The notes below the pieces were generated by a model. That model ran no database searches. It was not told the DNA's origin and saw only the letters and a program-made list of their open reading frames with translations. A program made the position numbers and the translations under genes. DNA of 64,000 bases from NCBI GenBank assembly GCA_021776795.1, contig JAJFFC010000012.1:62001-126000 (forward strand), written 5' to 3'. Shown here piece after piece: positions 59,537-64,000 of the stretch; the first letter of the stretch is position 1; each line of letters begins with the position of its first letter. This stretch comes from Planctomycetota bacterium (GTDB taxonomy: Bacteria; Planctomycetota; UBA1135).

Positions 59537-60465
59537 GTTCTCAAGACGCCCTAATTTTAGATGGGCTGACCAAGCGTTACGGTGACTTTACCGCCGTGCG
59601 CGATGTCAGTCTTCGCGTGCCAGAAGGCAGCATTTACGGATTTCTGGGCCCGAACGGCGCAGGTAAGACCACAACCATTCGCATGGTTTTGGATATCGTG
59701 AAGCCGACGTCCGGAACGCTCAGTGTGCTGGGGCAGCCGACGGCAATGGCGGTGCGAGAGCGCATCGGTTATTTGCCGGAAGAGAAGGGTCTTTACAAAA
59801 AGATGAAGGCTTGGGCGGTCATCGCTTATTTTGCGCGGCTGAAGGGAGTCTCTGGCAAAGAGGCGAAGCAGCGTGCGCACGAGCTGCTGGAGCGCTACGG
59901 GCTGGGTGCCTTCGCCGACAAGAAAGTGGAAACTTTGTCCAAGGGCATGGGGCAGAAAGTTCAGGTTCTGGCCTCGATTGCCCACAAACCAGACCTAGTG
60001 ATTTTGGACGAACCCTTCAGTGGTTTGGATCCTTCTAACCAACAGGTCATGGAAGACGTAATTTCCGATTTGAATAAGGCCGGAAGCACGATCATTTTCT
60101 CCACGCACGTGATGTCCCATGCGGAACGCATTTGTGACCGCATCTTGCTCATCGCCAAGGCCGAGATGGTCTTCGATGGCACGATTGAACAGGCCAAAGC
60201 CTTGATTCCGAGACTGGTTCGGATTGGTGGCGTGGAAGCTAGTCGCTTGCGCTCCTTGCCTGGCGTCGGCGATGTCATGCCTAGCGAAGAATCCCCAGGC
60301 GTTTTTGAAGTGGTCGTTGCCGATGGCCATGATCCGCAAGAAATCCTCCGCGCTTGCATGCGTGAAGGCATTGAGTTGAGTTCCTTTGAGTCGGGCGAAC
60401 CCACCCTGCACGACGTCTTCCTTCACCTTGTCGGCGACGATGCCAAAGTCGCGGCCTACCGTTGA
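59533..60465 (+). CDS. ABC transporter ATP-binding protein (ABC-2 type exporter)
   Basis: From the ATG at 59533 the product is 310 residues; an earlier Met at 59467 lies in the pepP-like gene. All nucleotide-binding motifs are present: Walker A GPNGAGKTTT, signature LSKGMGQKVQ, Walker B LVILDEPFSGLDP and the switch His in IFSTHVMSH. The C-terminal 90 residues match the extra domain of NatA-like and other ABC-2 ATPases. The cognate permease gene starts seven bases later. Overlap with the aminopeptidase gene suggests one transcript. Confidence 0.92.
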   Translation: MSSQDALILDGLTKRYGDFTAVRDVSLRVPEGSIYGFLGPNGAGKTTTIRMVLDIVKPTSGTLSVLGQPTAMAVRERIGYLPEEKGLYKKMKAWAVIAYFARLKGVSGKEAKQRAHELLERYGLGAFADKKVETLSKGMGQKVQVLASIAHKPDLVILDEPFSGLDPSNQQVMEDVISDLNKAGSTIIFSTHVMSHAERICDRILLIAKAEMVFDGTIEQAKALIPRLVRIGGVEASRLRSLPGVGDVMPSEESPGVFEVVVADGHDPQEILRACMREGIELSSFESGEPTLHDVFLHLVGDDAKVAAYR

Positions 60466-60472
60466 GCCAGTC

Positions 60473-62092
60473 ATGAATAACGCCATCCACATTGCGACGC
60501 GCGAGTATGCCGAGAACGCGCGAACGAAAGGATTCTGGATCAACATGCTGATGTTCCCGATCATCTTGCTCCTTTCGGTCAAGGTGCCCAAGCTGCTCGA
60601 AGAAAAGGCCAAGCCGGTTCGGCAATTTGCCCTGGTCGATCAGTCCGGTCTGCTTGGTGACATTGTGCGAGACGCGGTCGAACGCGATTATGCGCGTCTG
60701 GTCATGGAAAAGATTGGCACCTACGCACAAACCTATGCGAAGGACAAGGCTGCGGTCAGCGCCGAAACCCTTGAAAAGACAGCGATGCCAAGCGATTTCG
60801 CTGGTCGCGTCAAGGAGTTCATGGACTACAACGAAGAGTTGATGCAGCAAATGATGAGCCCAGAGGCCATCGAGATGCAGTTGTCCATGATTAAGCCTTC
60901 GCTGGTTGAGGATGCGCCTGAATTTGAAATGCCACGACGTCGATATGACGAGGTGGACCTGAGCGGATTGACCGGTGCCGACCTGGACTTGGCCACCGCC
61001 GAGCCCTCAGAAATTGTGCGGGCACTGCGCCCAGCCCTTGTCGACGACGAGAGGCTGGAGGGCATGGAGCAACCACTGTTTGCGCTGATCGTCATTCCAC
61101 CAGACGCTTTTGAGCAAATTCTCGATCCGAGCATCGGCAACATGGCGAATGCTCCTGAGCCCCAGGATGGCATTCAATTCTGGTCGACCAACCTCACCGA
61201 CATGGCGCTATCCAATCTCATTGAGCGCGCCCTTGACCGAGAACTGCAGAAGCGAGAATACGTCGCCAACGGGTTGGATCCGAAACAGGTCTCCTTAATT
61301 CGAAGCACGACCTTCCAATTTAGTGCCTTCGACCCCAAGAAGAAGGAAGGCGAAGAGGCCGTGAGTGTGGCCGATACCATGCGCAAATGGGCGCCAGTGG
61401 GATTCGTTTACCTGCTATGGGTGGCCATCTTTACCGTGGTGAGTTTCTTACTCAATAACACGGTGGAAGAGAAGTCCAACCGCATTATTGAGGTGCTCCT
61501 CAGTTCTGCCACGCCATGGGAAATCATGGTGGGCAAACTTCTCGGCATTGCCGGGGTGGGACTCACGATGATGACGGCCTGGGTGTTGTCGTTGTTGGGC
61601 GTACTGAAATTCATCGCCGGTCCAGAAGTGGAATGGGCTGGGGCCCTATTCGAGGTCATTCAATCCTCTGGCTTGCTGCCCTTGTTCGCCCTCTACTTCG
61701 TATGCGGTTACTTGACCTACGCCGGTATTTTCCTGGCCATCGGTAGCCTCTGCAACACGGTCAAGGAAGCACAGAACTTTATGGGAACCGCAACCGTGAT
61801 TCTGATGGTCCCACTGTTCACCATGGTTTTTGTCGCCCAGGACCCCAATGGCGCACTGGCAACCTTTCTGACCTGGGTCCCGGTTTACACACCCTTCGTC
61901 ATGATGAACCGCGCGGCTGCAGACCCACCTATGGCAGAGCTGTTGGGCACTGGCGCACTCATGCTCGTCACCATTGTTTTCATGCTCTGGCTATCCAGTC
62001 GCATCTTCCGGATTGGTGTGTTGCGCACCGGACAGCCTCCGAAGATTGTGGAGTTGGTGAAGAGTTTGATGACGCCCCTCAACCACCAATAG
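60473..62092 (+). CDS. ABC-2 family permease (NatB-like)
   Basis: The ATG at 60473 gives 539 residues and the family N-terminus NNAIHIATREYAENARTKGFWINM. The first helix is followed by a large extracytoplasmic domain (about residues 40-300). Six helices follow, opening with KWAPVGFVYLLWVAIFTVVSFLL and including the NNTVEEKSNRIIEVLLSS loop that contacts the ATPase. It forms an exporter with the upstream ATPase; NatAB-type sodium export is one possibility, but the substrate is unknown. The IS element begins six bases after its stop. Confidence 0.88.
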   Translation: MNNAIHIATREYAENARTKGFWINMLMFPIILLLSVKVPKLLEEKAKPVRQFALVDQSGLLGDIVRDAVERDYARLVMEKIGTYAQTYAKDKAAVSAETLEKTAMPSDFAGRVKEFMDYNEELMQQMMSPEAIEMQLSMIKPSLVEDAPEFEMPRRRYDEVDLSGLTGADLDLATAEPSEIVRALRPALVDDERLEGMEQPLFALIVIPPDAFEQILDPSIGNMANAPEPQDGIQFWSTNLTDMALSNLIERALDRELQKREYVANGLDPKQVSLIRSTTFQFSAFDPKKKEGEEAVSVADTMRKWAPVGFVYLLWVAIFTVVSFLLNNTVEEKSNRIIEVLLSSATPWEIMVGKLLGIAGVGLTMMTAWVLSLLGVLKFIAGPEVEWAGALFEVIQSSGLLPLFALYFVCGYLTYAGIFLAIGSLCNTVKEAQNFMGTATVILMVPLFTMVFVAQDPNGALATFLTWVPVYTPFVMMNRAAADPPMAELLGTGALMLVTIVFMLWLSSRIFRIGVLRTGQPPKIVELVKSLMTPLNHQ

Positions 62093-62098
62093 GGGAAG

Positions 62099-62123
62099 CT
62101 GGCCACGTTTGGTGGTCCTTAGC
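62099..62123. repeat. Left terminal inverted repeat of the IS
   Basis: The 25-bp sequence starts CTGGCCACGTTTG and matches the reverse complement of 63200-63224 at 21 positions, including the first 13. The transposase TAG stop begins at its last base. Confidence 0.85.
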
Positions 62124-63124
62124 TAGTCGCGTAAGGGCCACCGAGCAGAAAATATTTCCTTCGCCAAGAACGGTTTATGGCTAATCCCTAGAGCCATTGC
62201 AGGCGTTATATTTGGGTCCTTAACAGTAATCCCTCTCTGGTAGTTTCTATAAACCATCCAGATGGACATGTGGTCGTTTAGGCGGTTGCGGTCTTTGGAC
62301 ACTCCCCAGGAACGACGTACCAGTCGAGATATTCCGTCTCGCATCATGGCAAGAGTGTGATTGATGGGGAACAGCACGTTGCCATAAGTTCTTGCCGTTT
62401 TGGAGGACTCCCGTACATGCATCGCGATACGACCTGGGAAGATCTGCTTGGCTAAATATTTGTAGGTCGTCTTGCGATCTGTTTGCAAATGTAGAAGGGA
62501 TTCATCTGCCAGGAGTTCCCTGAGTCTTAATAAAGCACCTGCCACAGCTAGGCGGGATTGGTTCTTCCTTCTTGGATGAAGAGCTTGATAAATTTCAAGT
62601 CTACTTTTTGCTCTCGGATTGAGTCTTCCGCGGTGGCCCATAGGCGCGACACCGGTGTGTAACACGAAGTAGCTCTTCCGCTCGATGAGAACTGGAACCG
62701 TAACCGGGCATAAGGACCGATCTCTTTCGAAAGTTTCGAGCTCATCTAGTTGGAATATCCCTTGAAGTTGTTTCCCTTGGCATTGGAGCTGCCTCTCGTG
62801 AAAGTCTCGGCAAGTGCTTGCCATTCTCCTTGCGAGCCTCTCCACCGTGTGCCGACTGCATCCGAGTATTCTGGCTGCCTGGCGCATGGTCACTTTGGAG
62901 TTCATCAGTATAAATAACTGCAGCCGCAGCAGTGGTTTATGCAGGCGATAGGTGAATCGAAAGGATTGCGTAGAGAATTTTTTGCGGCATGTTTGGCATT
63001 GAAATCGTTGGACCCACAGGCCATCGCATTTACGTCGATATCTGCCTTTTTTGACGGCAGAAAAGTTTGCATGGGAGTGCGACTGACACTCCTTATAGGG
63101 GCAATAATTTGGGATTGGTCTCAA
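62123..63124 (-). CDS. IS1/IS1595-like transposase
   Basis: The 333-residue protein starts at a TTG; no ATG or GTG is available upstream in frame. The N-terminus is a zinc ribbon (CPYKEC, then a CQTC pair with KKFSTQSF), followed by a helix-turn-helix (MRQAARILGCSRHTVERLARR) and a DDE-type domain. Likely acidic residues are in FQLDELETFE and LHLQTDRKTTYKYL. The third catalytic position appears to be Asn in PINHTLAMMRDG rather than Glu, a substitution known in IS1595 relatives. No Shine-Dalgarno sequence precedes the TTG, and a terminator-like hairpin lies just upstream, so basal expression should be low. Confidence 0.8.
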   Translation of the reverse strand: MRPIPNYCPYKECQSHSHANFSAVKKGRYRRKCDGLWVQRFQCQTCRKKFSTQSFRFTYRLHKPLLRLQLFILMNSKVTMRQAARILGCSRHTVERLARRMASTCRDFHERQLQCQGKQLQGIFQLDELETFERDRSLCPVTVPVLIERKSYFVLHTGVAPMGHRGRLNPRAKSRLEIYQALHPRRKNQSRLAVAGALLRLRELLADESLLHLQTDRKTTYKYLAKQIFPGRIAMHVRESSKTARTYGNVLFPINHTLAMMRDGISRLVRRSWGVSKDRNRLNDHMSIWMVYRNYQRGITVKDPNITPAMALGISHKPFLAKEIFSARWPLRD

Positions 63125-63131
63125 GGAAAAA

Positions 63132-63165
63132 CGTCTAGCAATGGGTTCGCTTCCCTTGCTAGACG
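63132..63165 (-). terminator. Terminator-like hairpin just upstream of the transposase start
   Basis: CGTCTAGCAA pairs with TTGCTAGACG, extended by GGG/CCC past one bulged base, with loop TTCGCTT. On the minus strand it is followed by TTTTTCC and then the TTG start codon. It would stop transcripts reading in from the neighbouring minus-strand gene. Confidence 0.65.
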
Positions 63166-63199
63166 ATTCAAGAAGACTTCTGGCACATTAATATTCAGC

Positions 63200-63224
63200 G
63201 CCGAGGTCCATCAAACGTGGCCAG
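63200..63224. repeat. Right terminal inverted repeat of the IS
   Basis: The reverse complement starts CTGGCCACGTTTG and matches the left end at 21 of 25 positions. It ends four bases before the stop codon of the next minus-strand gene. Confidence 0.85.
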
Positions 63225-63228
63225 ATTC

Positions 63229-64000
63229 CTAGACTGTGGACTTGAGTTCCACCTCTTTCTCCTCACCCTCCTGCACATAAACACTCTGCTTATCACCCTC
63301 AGCAGGGAACAAGAACACATTCTCATTTGCTGGGGGGAAGGCAACAATCTCATAGGTGCCGGCGCGAAGGCCGTCGAAGCGATAGCGGCCTCGGGCGTCT
63401 ACGGTCATGGTGCGGTTGAAAAAGCTTGCGCCGTCTTTGCGGCCAAGGTTGACCGTGCCGCCGGCTAGGAATTTGCCGTCCGCGCCGAGGACCGTGCCGT
63501 AGATCGTGGCTCCGCGATAGAGCTCGATGTCGCCGGTTTGGGCGACTTGCCCCTCCTGCAAGTCAAGCGGGAGTAGGGTCGGCATGTGGGTTTGGTGCTG
63601 GATGAAGAGCTGCACCGAACCGAGGTACGCGTTTTCCATGACGAAGCGACCATCTGCCCCCGAGCGGACTTCTAACTTGGGAACATTGTTCGGGTCATTG
63701 AGGGCGGCGCCAAACAGGGAATCAATCTGATCCGGGTCATAGTCGTTGCCATGCAGGCTCAAGGTGGTGTTGGCCAAAGGCTTGCCGTTGGCATCAATGA
63801 CGCGTCCTTCAATTCGTGCGCCGGCTTGCATCATGACGTCGATGCCAGAAACATCTTCGCGCTGCAGCATGAAGCTGGACGACCAGGTTGGTGCCATGCC
63901 TCGAGCACGCGCGAGCAAAATATAGGAGCCAGGATCGAGGTTCTCAAGGACATAGGTGCCATCGGTACCGGAGAACTCAAAAGTGGTCCCGGTCATGCCG
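63229..64000 (-). CDS. Carboxypeptidase-regulatory-like repeat protein, C-terminal part (5' end outside window)
   Basis: The frame is open through the right edge, so the Met at 63996 is probably internal. At least three carboxypeptidase-regulatory-like beta-sandwich units are visible: GTDGTYVLENLDPGSYILLARARG, ARIEGRVIDANGKPLANTTL with GADGRFVMENAYLG, and TIYGTVLGADGKFLAGGTV with DARGRYRFDGLRAGTYEIVAF. These domains also form the sensor half of the sigma-factor fusion at 17242, so the missing N-terminus may be a similar protein. The IS sits four bases after the stop. The domains are probably extracytoplasmic. Confidence 0.75.
   Translation of the reverse strand, partial: GMTGTTFEFSGTDGTYVLENLDPGSYILLARARGMAPTWSSSFMLQREDVSGIDVMMQAGARIEGRVIDANGKPLANTTLSLHGNDYDPDQIDSLFGAALNDPNNVPKLEVRSGADGRFVMENAYLGSVQLFIQHQTHMPTLLPLDLQEGQVAQTGDIELYRGATIYGTVLGADGKFLAGGTVNLGRKDGASFFNRTMTVDARGRYRFDGLRAGTYEIVAFPPANENVFLFPAEGDKQSVYVQEGEEKEVELKSTV

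Larger units (their letters stand above)
62099..63224 (-). mobile_element. Complete insertion sequence, 1126 bp, with terminal inverted repeats
   Basis: Imperfect 25-bp terminal inverted repeats (21 of 25 matching) bound one transposase gene. The element is AT-richer than its surroundings and lies tightly between the stop of the ABC-2 permease and the stop of the next gene. I see no target-site duplication directly next to either end. Zinc-ribbon transposase, single ORF and size fit an IS1- or IS1595-like element; the exact family needs a database comparison. Confidence 0.82.

Noticed and set aside
1..64000. CRISPR array, rRNA genes, prophage or integrated plasmid
   Set aside because: No regularly spaced direct repeats, no rRNA-like sequence, and no phage structural, integrase or replication genes were seen. 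The tRNA-Ala has no flanking integrase or duplicated 3' end.

Overview
The window reads as a moderately GC-rich chromosomal segment of a Gram-negative-type bacterium, most plausibly a deep-branching planctomycete. The indications are an ECF sigma factor fused through a membrane helix to a very long carboxypeptidase-regulatory-like beta-sandwich region, an alpha/alpha-toroid prenyltransferase-repeat protein, several COG3379-type phosphodiesterases, an outer-membrane export system (Wza, LptF/LptG, DUF481) and very few Shine-Dalgarno sequences. No phylogenetic marker is present, so the lineage is an inference. I see 49 protein genes (two cut by the window edges, one of them an IS transposase), one broken gene, one tRNA-Ala(CGC), and no rRNA or CRISPR.

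Layout. 1-4 kb: the end of an OPT transporter, a small membrane protein and a three-gene phospholipid cassette (CDP-alcohol phosphatidyltransferase with an altered active site, PlsC-like acyltransferase, CdsA-like cytidylyltransferase). 4-11 kb: an AT-richer prenyltransferase-repeat protein and an RND adaptor/pump pair. 11-17 kb: secreted proteins including a matrixin-TIG protein with a C-terminal sorting-like tail, a lipoprotein phosphodiesterase, UspA and a PolB-type exonuclease. 17-21.5 kb (minus): the sigma-factor fusion and an acyltransferase-3. 21.6-37.6 kb: a surface-polysaccharide and envelope region with three AP-superfamily enzymes, a PIG-L deacetylase, Wza, a GH39-like lipoprotein, an O-antigen ligase/polymerase, a Wzz-like protein, LptF/LptG permeases and a repeat lipoprotein. 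37.6-41.5 kb: tRNA-Ala, a nitrilase, a divergent AraC/NmrA pair, a HIT-like protein and a frameshifted secreted-protein gene. 41.6-49 kb: fatty-acyl/acetoacetyl-CoA metabolism (thiolase, 3-hydroxyacyl-CoA dehydrogenase, two acyl-CoA dehydrogenases, an MBL hydrolase) interrupted by an opposing membrane phosphodiesterase. 49-55.6 kb (minus): a flippase and a peptide ABC importer operon lacking an ATPase gene and led by a THUMP-like methyltransferase. 55.7-62.1 kb: DUF481 porin-like protein, HD-GYP phosphodiesterase, PepP and an ABC exporter. 62.1-63.2 kb: a complete IS with 25-bp imperfect terminal inverted repeats. At the right edge is the C-terminal part of another carboxypeptidase-regulatory-like protein.

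Themes. Five alkaline-phosphatase-superfamily enzymes share a C-terminal Leu-Gly-Tyr signature, and three lie inside the polysaccharide/envelope region, suggesting phosphodiester chemistry in surface polymer assembly. Nine transcription-unit-leading genes have a TANNNT-like hexamer only 6-10 nt before the start codon, suggesting leaderless or near-leaderless mRNAs.
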